Part shown: piece by piece, positions 43,147 through 50,525 of the stretch
Numbering within the stretch: position 1 is the first letter of the stretch
How the letters are laid out: every line of letters starts with the position of its first letter
Source of the DNA: a virus
Virus record (IMG/VR): IMGVR_UViG_3300028844_003248
Location: 1 to 64,000 of that record
Reading direction: 5' to 3' (one strand)
DNA: 64,000 bases
Notes under the pieces: generated by a model
The model's database searches: none
Told to the model about the DNA's origin: nothing
What the model saw: only the letters and a program-made list of their open reading frames with translations
Program-made: the position numbers and the translations under genes

Positions 43147-43314
43147 ATGGGTAAGTCGAGTGTCGAGTGGCAAGAACTTCATGGTCTGCGTACTTATGTG
43201 CAGCATCTAAAAAGTATTAAGGTCAAGGCAACTGGGGATAAATTAATAGATACTAATGTTGCTATGAGTATGGCAGATGAGCGAATCAGAGAACTTGAGG
43301 ATCTTGGTGTATAG
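43147..43314 (+). CDS. Small helical protein, 55 aa
   Basis: Begins three bases after the previous stop, and its end overlaps the next gene by 38 nt. MGKSSVEWQELHGLRTYVQH and the acidic ERIRELEDLGV tail suggest a short helical hairpin. No known family. Confidence 0.5.
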   Translation: MGKSSVEWQELHGLRTYVQHLKSIKVKATGDKLIDTNVAMSMADERIRELEDLGV

Positions 43315-43570
43315 TTCTGAGATCAGAAACAGAATCAAGCTATCAGTAGCAGCCTATGCATACGAGTATAGAGATGACTCTATTATGTCAGATGCCGATT
43401 TTGATGCACTCTCATTAGAGATAAATCCGAAGGAAAAAACTGGTAACAAGAAAATGGACAACTTTTTTGAAAAGCATTTCCAGCCAGACACTGGCATGTG
43501 GATCAGAAATCATCCACAAAAACCACAGTTAGATTACCTCTACGAAACCTATTATAGAAAGAAGGTATAA
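43277..43570 (+). CDS. Conserved small protein resembling a DNA-ligase Ia region, 97 aa
   Basis: SVAAYAYEYRDDSIMSDADFDAL recalls the YYxxDxPxxxDxEYD strand-helix of NAD ligase subdomain Ia, followed by DNFFEKHFQPDTGMWIRNHP. Stand-alone versions are found in several phages; function unknown. The start could be later than ATG 43277, given the 38-nt overlap. Confidence 0.5.
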   Translation: MSESENLRILVYSSEIRNRIKLSVAAYAYEYRDDSIMSDADFDALSLEINPKEKTGNKKMDNFFEKHFQPDTGMWIRNHPQKPQLDYLYETYYRKKV

Positions 43571-43571
43571 G

Positions 43572-44030
43572 ATGTTCAAACTAGCAATCGCTCTCGTTCT
43601 ACTTGGAACGACAGCAGCAACAGCAAGTAACGTGAACGCCACAGTTAGCCACAAATATAAGACTGTATGGCGAGACGTTCCTGTTAAATCGAAACAATGT
43701 TACAACAAAGAAGTTCCAATTTATGGTACTGTCAGACGTCAAGGTGATGCTGCGGCAGGTGCTTTGTTTGGTATGATTCTTGGTGGAGTAACAGGTAAGG
43801 TCATCTCTGGTAGTGATAAAGGTGCTGCTGGTGGTGCTGTTATTGGTGGATTGATTGGCGCTGATCAAGGATCGAAGTCACACAATGAAACTGTTATCAC
43901 TGGCTATAGGAATGAACGTGTATGTGAAGAAGTGGTCACATGGAAAAGCAAAAAAGATCGTGTGTATTCACACTCAATCATTCGCTGGACCGAAGACGGT
44001 GTTACAAACGTTCTAGAGTTCCAGCGATGA
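43572..44030 (+). CDS. Secreted/outer-membrane glycine-zipper protein
   Basis: 152 aa. Residues 1-19 form a signal peptide (FKLAIALVLLGTTAATAS). AGALFGMILGGVTGKVISG and GAAGGAVIGGLIGAD are glycine-zipper repeats like those of the 17-kDa surface-antigen and TMEM-type proteins. It should reach the periplasm or outer membrane. A superinfection or lysis role is speculation. Confidence 0.65.
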   Translation: MFKLAIALVLLGTTAATASNVNATVSHKYKTVWRDVPVKSKQCYNKEVPIYGTVRRQGDAAAGALFGMILGGVTGKVISGSDKGAAGGAVIGGLIGADQGSKSHNETVITGYRNERVCEEVVTWKSKKDRVYSHSIIRWTEDGVTNVLEFQR

Positions 44031-45094
44031 AGGTTACCGTAAATCGTGATAGTATTACTGATGAAATCAGTCGTATCATGGATTACGAGTTTAATGGTAC
44101 ATCTGAGTTTATGCCACATAAGTTTAGTCAACTGGATTTTGAGACTACTCTCAAAGATTTTGGTATTGGTCTTATTGTGGGTCCATCTGGATCTGGTAAG
44201 ACCACACTGCTTGCCGAGTTTGGATCTGAGGTAGAGCCAGAGTGGAATCCAGACAAAGCCATTGCTTCCCACTTCAAGGATATCGATGACGTACAGAACA
44301 GACTTGGTGCTGTTGGTTTCAACAGTGTGCCATCTTGGATGCGTCCATATCACGTCCTATCAAATGGCGAACAGTTTCGTGCCAGACTTGCACGGCAACT
44401 CGATAGCAATATCGTGGTTGATGAGTTCACGTCAGTTATTGATAGAGATGTGGCTAAGAGTTGCTCACATGCAATCTCACGATATGTTAAGAAAAATGGT
44501 TTAAAGAACATTGTATTTTCCTCATGTCACTATGACATTATTGAGTGGTTGCAGCCAGATTGGGTATTCGATACCCAAACAGGTAAGCTAACCACAAGGG
44601 GGTATCAAAGGCCAGAGATCGTATTGGAAATTCTACCTGCTACCAGCGAGTCGTGGAAAGACTTCAGCGACCATCACTATCTCGACGGAAATGTCAATAA
44701 AGGTGCAGTGTGTTGGGTCGTCATCTGGAACGGTAGACTTGTCGGATTTCTTTCAAGCATAGCCATGCCTAGTGGCACACTCAAAAATGCTTGGCGAGGT
44801 CATCGTACTGTAGTACTGCCAGAGTTCCAAGGATTAGGCATCGGAGCCAGAATGACCGAGGCACTTGGTGAGATCCACTTGTCAGAAGGCAAGCGATTCT
44901 TTACAAAGACGGCTCACCCTAGGTTAGGTGAATATCGTAACAGTTCTCCCAGATGGAGAGGCACAGCCTACAATGGTCAAAGCCGTCCAGACATGGGTGA
45001 GGAATATACACACAATAAAAAATACAGCCAAGAACTGATGGCGAAACACGCAAACAGAGTCTGCTATGCCCACGAATATGTGGGTGTGACATAA
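44027..45094 (+). CDS. ABC-type ATPase fused to a GNAT acetyltransferase domain
   Basis: 355 aa from ATG 44027. Residues about 44-55 are the Walker A GPSGSGKTTLL, LSNGEQFRARLAR is an ABC signature, and NIVVDEFTSVIDRD is Walker B with a D-loop. The C-terminal half has LPEFQGLGIGARMTEALGEIH, the acetyl-CoA pyrophosphate loop of GNATs. The ATPase lacks a partner membrane domain. The N-terminal half may act as a switch for acetylation of a nucleic acid or protein. Confidence 0.78.
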   Translation: MKVTVNRDSITDEISRIMDYEFNGTSEFMPHKFSQLDFETTLKDFGIGLIVGPSGSGKTTLLAEFGSEVEPEWNPDKAIASHFKDIDDVQNRLGAVGFNSVPSWMRPYHVLSNGEQFRARLARQLDSNIVVDEFTSVIDRDVAKSCSHAISRYVKKNGLKNIVFSSCHYDIIEWLQPDWVFDTQTGKLTTRGYQRPEIVLEILPATSESWKDFSDHHYLDGNVNKGAVCWVVIWNGRLVGFLSSIAMPSGTLKNAWRGHRTVVLPEFQGLGIGARMTEALGEIHLSEGKRFFTKTAHPRLGEYRNSSPRWRGTAYNGQSRPDMGEEYTHNKKYSQELMAKHANRVCYAHEYVGVT

Positions 45095-45130
45095 ACCACA
45101 CAGTAATAAAAAAGATTTAAAAAGTTTGTA

Positions 45131-45157
45131 ATAGGGGTTGTTGCCCCTATTTTTTTA
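45131..45157 (+). terminator. Rho-independent terminator
   Basis: ATAGGGG (45131-45137), loop TTGTTG, CCCCTAT (45144-45150), then seven T. It ends the clamp-to-GNAT block and overlaps the next promoter. Confidence 0.88.
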
Positions 45158-45166
45158 TGCTATACA
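45138..45166 (+). promoter_or_regulatory. Promoter whose -35 is the terminator loop
   Basis: TTGTTG (45138-45143) is the hairpin loop and lies exactly 17 bp before TATACA (45161-45166), which has ATGC before it and AGTATATG after it like the neighbouring promoters. Confidence 0.45.
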
Positions 45167-45197
45167 GTATATGTAATCAACGGAGAAAGGCTCCACC

Positions 45198-45485
45198 ATG
45201 AATGTTGAAATTCTTAAAGACTTGATCCATGATCTTGCCAATGTCAAAGTTTCTTTGAAGGAAGGCAAGCGTGATACCGAGCGTGGTATGAAAAATGCCC
45301 TGTCAGGTGATTTCGATTGGAATAAGGATAAGGTTATTGAGGAACTCGGTGGTGCTGCCAGCGATGCTTGTTTTGAGATCGACAAAGCTTCTGACATGAT
45401 CTACGATATCTTGGAAGGTCTGGAAAACATGGTCTACATGGTAGAGTTCGATGAGGCGGCTCAGAAAGCTGTAAAAAACTTTTAA
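45198..45485 (+). CDS. Small acidic helical protein, 95 aa
   Basis: GGAGAAAGG lies upstream. Mostly helical and acidic (ILEGLENMVYMVEFDEAAQ). No recognised family. First of the small early-type genes behind individual promoters. Confidence 0.55.
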   Translation: MNVEILKDLIHDLANVKVSLKEGKRDTERGMKNALSGDFDWNKDKVIEELGGAASDACFEIDKASDMIYDILEGLENMVYMVEFDEAAQKAVKNF

Positions 45486-45491
45486 AAAGAG

Positions 45492-45520
45492 TTGACACCG
45501 CTTCCGAATCATGCTATAAA
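45492..45520 (+). promoter_or_regulatory. CGAATC-class promoter
   Basis: TTGACA (45492-45497), spacer with CCGAATCATGC, TATAAA (45515-45520). Confidence 0.75.
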
Positions 45521-45523
45521 GTA

Positions 45524-45551
45524 TATGTAATCAAGAGAAAGAGAGAATCAC
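45524..45551 (+). repeat. 28-bp leader repeat, copy 2
   Basis: Identical to 15631-15658; serves as the leader and ribosome-binding region of the gene at 45552. Confidence 0.8.
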
Positions 45552-45965
45552 ATGGCTTATGTTTCCCAAGATCAGAAGAAAAAACTAGCACCTGGCATCA
45601 AAGCGGTGCTTGCCAAGTATGGTGTCAAAGGCACTATCGGTGTCAACCATCATTCTACTTTGGTGGTCAACATCAAAGAAGGCGTTCTTGACTTCATCGG
45701 CAATGCTAACAAGAAAAATAAAGAATATGCCGAACGTACTGGTAGCCAGTTCTATGAGGTCAAAGACAACTACCAAGCCAATCCTTACCATGCTCAAGAT
45801 GATGAGGGTGTCTTTGGTGAGTTCTTTGGTGAACTGATCGCTGCAATGAAAGGTACCGATTGGTTCGATGAGTCGGACATCATGACTGACTACTTCCACA
45901 CTGCTTGGTACTTGAATATCAATGTCGGCAAATGGAACAAACCTTACAACTACACAGGAGTGTAA
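45552..45965 (+). CDS. Conserved phage protein, 137 aa
   Basis: MAYVSQDQKKKLAPGIKAVLAK then YGVKGTIGVNHHSTLVVNIK is a pattern seen in many phage and plasmid early proteins of unknown function. The C-terminal part is aromatic-rich (DYFHTAWYLNINVGKWNKPY). Expressed from its own promoter, with the next gene 2 nt downstream. Confidence 0.65.
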   Translation: MAYVSQDQKKKLAPGIKAVLAKYGVKGTIGVNHHSTLVVNIKEGVLDFIGNANKKNKEYAERTGSQFYEVKDNYQANPYHAQDDEGVFGEFFGELIAAMKGTDWFDESDIMTDYFHTAWYLNINVGKWNKPYNYTGV

Positions 45966-45967
45966 TC

Positions 45968-46150
45968 ATGGAATACTTCACATTCAAAGCATACGGCAAC
46001 ATCTACAGCAAAAAAGGTGAGAACGGTGTTGCATGTATGGAAGATGCCAATCGTGAACTACTCTGGACGAATACAGAGACAAAGGATGGTGCTTGGTTCG
46101 AAGATGGTCCAAACGCATATCAGTGGATTGAAGGAAACTTTTTCGACTAA
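45968..46150 (+). CDS. Small protein, 60 aa
   Basis: Start ATG 45968 after AGGAG; the frame from 45905 lies inside the previous gene. Beta-rich, aromatic (MEYFTFKAYGNIYSKKGENG). Function unknown. Confidence 0.55.
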   Translation: MEYFTFKAYGNIYSKKGENGVACMEDANRELLWTNTETKDGAWFEDGPNAYQWIEGNFFD

Positions 46151-46155
46151 AGGGC

Positions 46156-46184
46156 TTGACACGAATCGAATCATGTGCTATACA
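46156..46184 (+). promoter_or_regulatory. CGAATC-class promoter, identical twin 1
   Basis: TTGACA (46156-46161), spacer CGAATCGAATCATGTGC with the motif twice, TATACA (46179-46184). The 33 bp from the -35 onward are identical to 46506-46538. Confidence 0.75.
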
Positions 46185-46220
46185 GTATGTATAAGTTAGT
46201 TAAACAGAAAGAGAACCATT

Positions 46221-46496
46221 ATGTCTATTAAGAAACTTATCGATCAAACTAACCAAGCAATTCGTAAGGTGGAACAGCATCACGCCCCGATAGATACAGA
46301 ACTTGCCGATCTATATAAAGATGATCTATCTGATTTTGAATCAGTACAACGGATGATCAATGCACACGATACTGATGGTGCATCAGTAAAGATCAACGGA
46401 ATGTGGCATGAACCACGGGAACAGATCGTAATGGCTATTGCTGATGAGTATGGTAATGGATATGTAGAAACTGTACTAGGTTATGAGGTATCATAA
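46221..46496 (+). CDS. Small acidic protein, 91 aa
   Basis: Helical N-terminus (IKKLIDQTNQAIRKVEQH) and a C-terminal GNGYVETVLGYEV beta strand. No family recognised. Driven by the promoter just upstream. Confidence 0.55.
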   Translation: MSIKKLIDQTNQAIRKVEQHHAPIDTELADLYKDDLSDFESVQRMINAHDTDGASVKINGMWHEPREQIVMAIADEYGNGYVETVLGYEVS

Positions 46497-46505
46497 AAAA
46501 GAGGG

Positions 46506-46534
46506 TTGACACGAATCGAATCATGTGCTATACA
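46506..46534 (+). promoter_or_regulatory. CGAATC-class promoter, identical twin 2
   Basis: TTGACA (46506-46511), same 17-bp spacer as twin 1, TATACA (46529-46534), 350 bp further on. Confidence 0.75.
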
Positions 46535-46566
46535 GTATATGTAGACAGAAAAAGAAAGGTCTCACA

Positions 46567-46803
46567 ATGCAAAATCAAATCGACTATATCAATGCTCATA
46601 ACGGTGGCATCCAGTGTTGTTCTGATGCTGGTGGTCTTGTTGGCTGGTCCAACACTGCCGAAGGTATCGCATATATCTTGAATACCAAGGGTATTGCGCC
46701 TGTCGTCATGGGCAGTTCGTCCATGGATTTTGCTTCTGAGTACGGTTTCGAAGATGATGAAGGTGCTCAGTGGCTGTGGAAAAAAGCTTTGGAATTGGTC
46801 TAA
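46567..46803 (+). CDS. Small protein, 78 aa
   Basis: Start ATG 46567; the frame from 46525 begins in the promoter. MQNQIDYINAHNGGIQCCSDAGG has a vicinal Cys pair, and the C-terminus is helical (EGAQWLWKKALELV). Function unknown. Confidence 0.55.
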   Translation: MQNQIDYINAHNGGIQCCSDAGGLVGWSNTAEGIAYILNTKGIAPVVMGSSSMDFASEYGFEDDEGAQWLWKKALELV

Positions 46804-46816
46804 GGAGGATCGCACT

Positions 46817-47053
46817 ATGTTTGAAGTTGGTATGGGATTTGTTCGTGTGTACGGTGATCGCACCGAGTCTGGTAAAATCGATCTGGTCATGGATGGTGAG
46901 ATCGGAGTGACCTTTGACAACGGCGTCCAGAAAGTATACACGATGGAATGCGTCTTGAACACTCTGGGTCGCCGCATCTTGGTTACTCGTGATTGGACCG
47001 AGGAAGAACGGAAAGAACTGGAGTCAGCACGGAAAGAACTGGAGTCAGCATAA
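46817..47053 (+). CDS. Small protein with duplicated C-terminal heptapeptide, 78 aa
   Basis: Start ATG 46817 after a perfect AAGGAGG. Beta-rich core (GFVRVYGDRTESGKIDLVMD), then RKELESA twice in a row at the end, encoded by a 21-bp tandem repeat (47009-47050). Shares one base with the next ATG. Confidence 0.55.
   Translation: MFEVGMGFVRVYGDRTESGKIDLVMDGEIGVTFDNGVQKVYTMECVLNTLGRRILVTRDWTEEERKELESARKELESA
47009..47050 (+). repeat. Tandem 21-bp duplication
   Basis: Two perfect 21-bp units starting CGGAAAGAAC encode (RKELESA)x2 at the very C-terminus of the 46817 product; recent slippage duplication that keeps frame. Confidence 0.85.
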
Positions 47054-47283
47054 TGGACAAGAAAACATTCATGGAAGCTGTATATGGCGCTGTCGGTACT
47101 GAGGTATCTGGCTGGTGCCGTGGTACTGAGTTTCTTGGTGAAATCATCGATACTCGTGTGAAGTACGGTGAAGGTGAGGTACAAGTGACCGTTAAAGACG
47201 GTGACGAATATCATTTCATTGATGCATCGTCTATCCTTGAGGGTGGCGATTCAACCTTTTCTAACTTGCATATATACTTGTAG
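47053..47283 (+). CDS. Small acidic protein, 76 aa
   Basis: Start ATG 47053, overlapping the preceding stop. VKYGEGEVQVTVKDGDEYHFID suggests a small beta domain. No known family. Last gene before the tRNA cluster. Confidence 0.55.
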   Translation: MDKKTFMEAVYGAVGTEVSGWCRGTEFLGEIIDTRVKYGEGEVQVTVKDGDEYHFIDASSILEGGDSTFSNLHIYL

Positions 47284-47291
47284 TCTTTAAA

Positions 47292-47368
47292 GGTCTCTTG
47301 GCTCAACTGGAGAGAGCAACGGCCTTCTAAGCCGTAGGTTGCAGGTTCGAGTCCTGCAGAGACCGCCA
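47292..47368 (+). tRNA. tRNA-Arg (anticodon TCT)
   Basis: Full cloverleaf: acceptor GGTCTCT/AGAGACC, anticodon loop CTTCTAA, T loop TTCGAGT, encoded CCA. It reads AGA. Confidence 0.95.
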
Positions 47369-47375
47369 AAACACA

Positions 47376-47452
47376 GCGCCTTTAGCTTAGTTGGTTAAAG
47401 CTATCCGCTCATAACGGATTGATCGTAGGTTCGAGTCCTACAGGGCGCACCA
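47376..47452 (+). tRNA. tRNA with CAT anticodon (Ile2 or elongator Met)
   Basis: Acceptor GCGCCTT/AGGGCGC, anticodon loop CTCATAA, encoded CCA. The first pair G-C and the lack of a GGG anticodon stem exclude an initiator. The acceptor-D junction resembles tRNA-Ile2, and the three neighbours all read A-ending codons, so AUA decoding after lysidine modification is favoured. Confidence 0.85.
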
Positions 47453-47456
47453 AAGG

Positions 47457-47542
47457 GTGAGCATGGCGGAATAGGTAGACGCAACGGACTTAAAATTCGT
47501 TATCTTTATGGTGTGTGGGTTCGAGTCCCTCTGCTCACACCA
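47457..47542 (+). tRNA. tRNA-Leu (anticodon TAA)
   Basis: 86 nt with a long variable arm; acceptor GTGAGCA/TGCTCAC, anticodon loop CTTAAAA, encoded CCA. It reads UUA. Confidence 0.95.
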
Positions 47543-47548
47543 AATAAT

Positions 47549-47624
47549 GCACTCATGGCTCAAATGGTAGAGCAACTGATTTGTAATCAGTAGGTTGTAG
47601 GTTCGAGTCCTACTGAGTGCACCA
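47549..47624 (+). tRNA. tRNA-Thr (anticodon TGT)
   Basis: Acceptor GCACTCA/TGAGTGC, anticodon loop TTTGTAA with stem ACTGA/TCAGT, encoded CCA. It reads ACA. Confidence 0.95.
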
Positions 47625-47644
47625 ATATAAAAAGGAGAATATTT

Positions 47645-48022
47645 ATGGACCCATTTTTTGGATTCCTAATGATTGTGAGTGCACTTGTCACCTTTGATAA
47701 GGTGGAGACACTCAAAACAGAAAACGCAGTATTAGAAGAAAAAGTTGAAACACTCAAGTATGCTACAGAAGAACTCTACACAAGGCATGAGAATGTAGCA
47801 GAATATGTTGATGAGCAGTCAATCAAACAAGAAGAAGATTTTATTCGGCTTGCGGCATCTCATGCTGCTGCGACTGCTCGTAGAAAACATGATATTGATG
47901 AAAATACATCCGATATTGGACAGATTGATATTGCTGTTGAATTGCTTGAACTTGAAGTAGAATATTTAATGGAAATGCTAAAAACTCAACAGCAGTCACA
48001 GCCAGAGCCAATTGATAAGTAA
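47645..48022 (+). CDS. Coiled-coil protein with N-terminal hydrophobic segment, 125 aa
   Basis: Residues 3-16 (PFFGFLMIVSALVT) are hydrophobic; residues 18-55 and 88-118 are heptad-rich (KVETLKTENAVLEEKVETL). Could be a membrane-anchored coiled coil. AAAGGAG precedes the ATG. No known family. Confidence 0.55.
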   Translation: MDPFFGFLMIVSALVTFDKVETLKTENAVLEEKVETLKYATEELYTRHENVAEYVDEQSIKQEEDFIRLAASHAAATARRKHDIDENTSDIGQIDIAVELLELEVEYLMEMLKTQQQSQPEPIDK

Positions 48023-48669
48023 TGCTACGCTATCAGAAACTGGATTTGTTTCCTCAAGGTAAGTTTGATGAACTGGTCAAGGTTTACCACCACACGGTAC
48101 CAGATCCTAATACCTTTGTAGATAACATGAAGAGCCATAGTTATCAATGGCCTCGTACAGGCATCAAGGTAGCACAGACTGAGTTTGATCTTGGACCACA
48201 GTTTCAGCCAACAGCATTCTTTATGATGAGCAAGCCATTTGGTCAGATGTCTCATATACATTTGGACCCGACATTGCAGTTCACTTTGAATATTCCGATA
48301 GCGGCACATCCATCAAAGGGTGCATATCTGGCACCTCGGTTTGACAGTCTTGATAACTATCCCAAACCATATCATATTAAGAGTCCTAGAATCGATGATC
48401 CTACATACAAGGGACCAAAGCAATGGGATGTTTGGGATTATGATGCTAACCTTTTTGAGTATGTCAAGATGGATAGTCCGATACTCATCAACAACTGGTT
48501 ACCCCATGCTTGGATGAACTACCACAGTGAGTGGCGAGTCGTCTGTAGCATATTTTTTAAAACAACCAACATCAACGAAGCACAGGAGATAGTAAGCAAA
48601 TGGCAAAGTGGTCAACAGGTCAGACATCAACATGGGGAGAAGATCCCAGAAAGAAAGAAAGCGCAATGA
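48022..48669 (+). CDS. 2OG-oxygenase-fold protein, paralogue of 12404 product
   Basis: 215 aa. SHIHLDPTLQFTLNIPI gives HxD, and later ILINNWLPHAWMNYHSEWRVVCSIFFK the distal His and Arg, in the same order as the protein at 12404-12988. The C-terminus is basic. Coupled by one-base and 4-nt overlaps to its neighbours. Substrate unknown. Confidence 0.5.
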   Translation: MLRYQKLDLFPQGKFDELVKVYHHTVPDPNTFVDNMKSHSYQWPRTGIKVAQTEFDLGPQFQPTAFFMMSKPFGQMSHIHLDPTLQFTLNIPIAAHPSKGAYLAPRFDSLDNYPKPYHIKSPRIDDPTYKGPKQWDVWDYDANLFEYVKMDSPILINNWLPHAWMNYHSEWRVVCSIFFKTTNINEAQEIVSKWQSGQQVRHQHGEKIPERKKAQ

Positions 48670-48872
48670 AAGAACAACTGATCAAAGCATCATACATGCA
48701 TGCAGAAGGTGATCTAGAACGTGCCAAGACAAACATCATGGTCTATATGAATCAGTCAGTAGGCATTGGTGAGCACTCTGATGTAGTCGAGGCTATTCAA
48801 GAAGAACTGGATAAGATGGCTGCGGCACAAGATCGTATCGAAATGCTAGAACGCTACTTCATGGACAAATGA
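48666..48872 (+). CDS. Small helical protein, 68 aa
   Basis: Start ATG 48666 overlapping the previous TGA (ATGA). Acidic amphipathic helices (DVVEAIQEELDKMAAAQDRI). It ends overlapping the SDR start by 4 nt. Function unknown. Confidence 0.55.
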   Translation: MKEQLIKASYMHAEGDLERAKTNIMVYMNQSVGIGEHSDVVEAIQEELDKMAAAQDRIEMLERYFMDK

Positions 48873-49345
48873 AAAAAGTAGCTATCACTGGACATCTAAA
48901 TGGTCTTGGTAAAGCGTTGTTTCAGCGTTTGCCAAATGCTATTGGTTTTGACATTGTTGGTGGCTGGGATAGTTACGATATTACAAAAGACTACAATCGA
49001 ATAGCCCAAAAAGCCCACGACTGTGATGTGTTTATTAATAACGCATACGATGGTCGTGGGCAAATTCTTATGCATCACGCCATTGAAGAACAATACCAAC
49101 ATACCGATAAACTGATCATCAATATATCTTCACTCACGACTGATCTATATCCAGATCGCAATGACGAGTATGCCCAAGTAAAGCGAGAGTTAGAAAAGAT
49201 AAGTAGACATGCAAGGTGTCCATGTGAATGCATTCAAGTACCTCTCATGAACACTCAACTCGCAAACGGAAAGAAGCATGCTAAAACTTACAAGATTAAT
49301 GCTGACATTGTAGCAAAGGCAATCATTGAATGGCATATCTCCTAG
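48869..49345 (+). CDS. Short-chain dehydrogenase-like protein, 158 aa
   Basis: VAITGHLNGLGKALF is the SDR cofactor loop (TGxxxGxG). CDVFINNAYDGRG is the NNAG-type strand, LIINISSLTTD carries the catalytic Ser, and YAQVKRE the Tyr-x-x-x-Lys. Shorter than usual SDRs (about 250), so a minimal form. Related to the minus-strand protein at 15005. Confidence 0.7.
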   Translation: MKKVAITGHLNGLGKALFQRLPNAIGFDIVGGWDSYDITKDYNRIAQKAHDCDVFINNAYDGRGQILMHHAIEEQYQHTDKLIINISSLTTDLYPDRNDEYAQVKRELEKISRHARCPCECIQVPLMNTQLANGKKHAKTYKINADIVAKAIIEWHIS

Positions 49346-49968
49346 TCTCATTTGCATGGTGGATATTTCTATCCTCGGCAATCGTATCGGCAGGGTACCA
49401 TCGGTACTTTGCCCATCGTGCTTTTAAGGCACCTATTTGGTATGAGTATATGGTCTTATTGCTTGGACCGCTTTCTGGTTCTGGTCCAGCACTTGGTTGG
49501 GTCGGTGTTCATAGACTGCACCACAACCACTCTGACACAGAACAAGATCCACACTCACCTAAATTTGTTCCAAAATGGAAGGTACTCACATCTATGTTTG
49601 ATGTACCACCAATACCAAGAAAAGCAGTGAAGGATCTACTGAGAAACAAAAGAGTGGTTTGGTTCTATAAGAAACACAAGCCAATACGTCTTCTCGTTTT
49701 CATTTTATTTCTTTTAATCACTGGTCCGATCTGGACCTTTTGGTTATTCATCATGCCTATGGTGTATGGTTATGTTGGTTATGGTTTACTTAATACATAT
49801 TGTCATAGCAAGGAAACTGTAAGAAACTTGTGGTGGGCAAACATACTTACTGGTGGAGAGGGTTGGCATGCAAATCACCATGAAAATCCAAGAGACTGGA
49901 AAATAGGCAAAGAATGGTATGAATGGGATTGGGGAGCATGGTGGATACGTTTGATCAAAAAATCTTGA
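49330..49968 (+). CDS. Membrane fatty-acid desaturase (delta-9/stearoyl-CoA type)
   Basis: 212 aa with several membrane helices. The three histidine boxes HRYFAHR, HRLHHNHSD and HANHHENP bind the di-iron centre of acyl desaturases, with the spacing of the delta-9 class. It introduces a double bond in membrane acyl chains. Overlaps the SDR gene by 16 nt. Phage desaturases are known as auxiliary metabolic genes. Confidence 0.88.
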   Translation: MAYLLVSFAWWIFLSSAIVSAGYHRYFAHRAFKAPIWYEYMVLLLGPLSGSGPALGWVGVHRLHHNHSDTEQDPHSPKFVPKWKVLTSMFDVPPIPRKAVKDLLRNKRVVWFYKKHKPIRLLVFILFLLITGPIWTFWLFIMPMVYGYVGYGLLNTYCHSKETVRNLWWANILTGGEGWHANHHENPRDWKIGKEWYEWDWGAWWIRLIKKS

Positions 49969-50525
49969 CTCTTGAAGAATATGGTACACTTAGTTTTGAA
50001 AAAGAGTTGAAAAGACTCGGTGCCGAAGCTAATGTGTATGATAAGAAAAATTCAGAGTGGTTTGATATATTACCAACCACCTACAAAAAATACATTGATT
50101 GGTTCTTCTTGTTTGATGGAGACAATCCTGTAGCGTTCTCTACCGTACAAAAGTATTACAGTGGCTGCTATAGGGTACTGACACGCACCTACATCTATCG
50201 AGACTATCGACGGTTCACTAACCCAAAGCTGGACACGTACCTTAGTCCTACCATGAGACTACTGCCATATCAGCTAGAGTATCTGACAGGCTACGACACA
50301 GTGTTCGTTTCGATGCAAGGAACCAACAGACGAAACGCCCTCAAAAGATTTCAAAACAAAATAGAGCACCACACCAGAGACAAATGGCATCTATCGAGCC
50401 GTATGCTACAGACCTGCGGTGGTGGTGCAGACTGCTGGCAGAATGTGATATATAAAGGTATGCCACCACAACTTAACGATATGAGTATAGAAGAATATGA
50501 CCGAATGTTTAATCGCACAGACTAA
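49938..50525 (+). CDS. Putative GNAT-like protein, 195 aa
   Basis: Start ATG 49938 after GGGGAG; ATG 49923 is also in frame. It has FLFDGDNPVAFSTVQKYY, a beta hairpin typical of small-molecule acetyltransferase folds, and CYRVLTRTYIYRDYRRF next. No clear acetyl-CoA loop, so the assignment is weak. Overlaps the desaturase gene. Confidence 0.4.
   Translation: MVDTFDQKILTLEEYGTLSFEKELKRLGAEANVYDKKNSEWFDILPTTYKKYIDWFFLFDGDNPVAFSTVQKYYSGCYRVLTRTYIYRDYRRFTNPKLDTYLSPTMRLLPYQLEYLTGYDTVFVSMQGTNRRNALKRFQNKIEHHTRDKWHLSSRMLQTCGGGADCWQNVIYKGMPPQLNDMSIEEYDRMFNRTD

Noticed and set aside
46528-47214. 228-codon minus-strand frame across three small genes
   Set aside because: Three plus-strand genes here have promoters, ribosome-binding sites and coupled starts; the antisense frame has none.
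47376-47452. Initiator tRNA-fMet
   Set aside because: The first acceptor pair is a normal G-C and the anticodon stem lacks the three G-C pairs typical of initiators.
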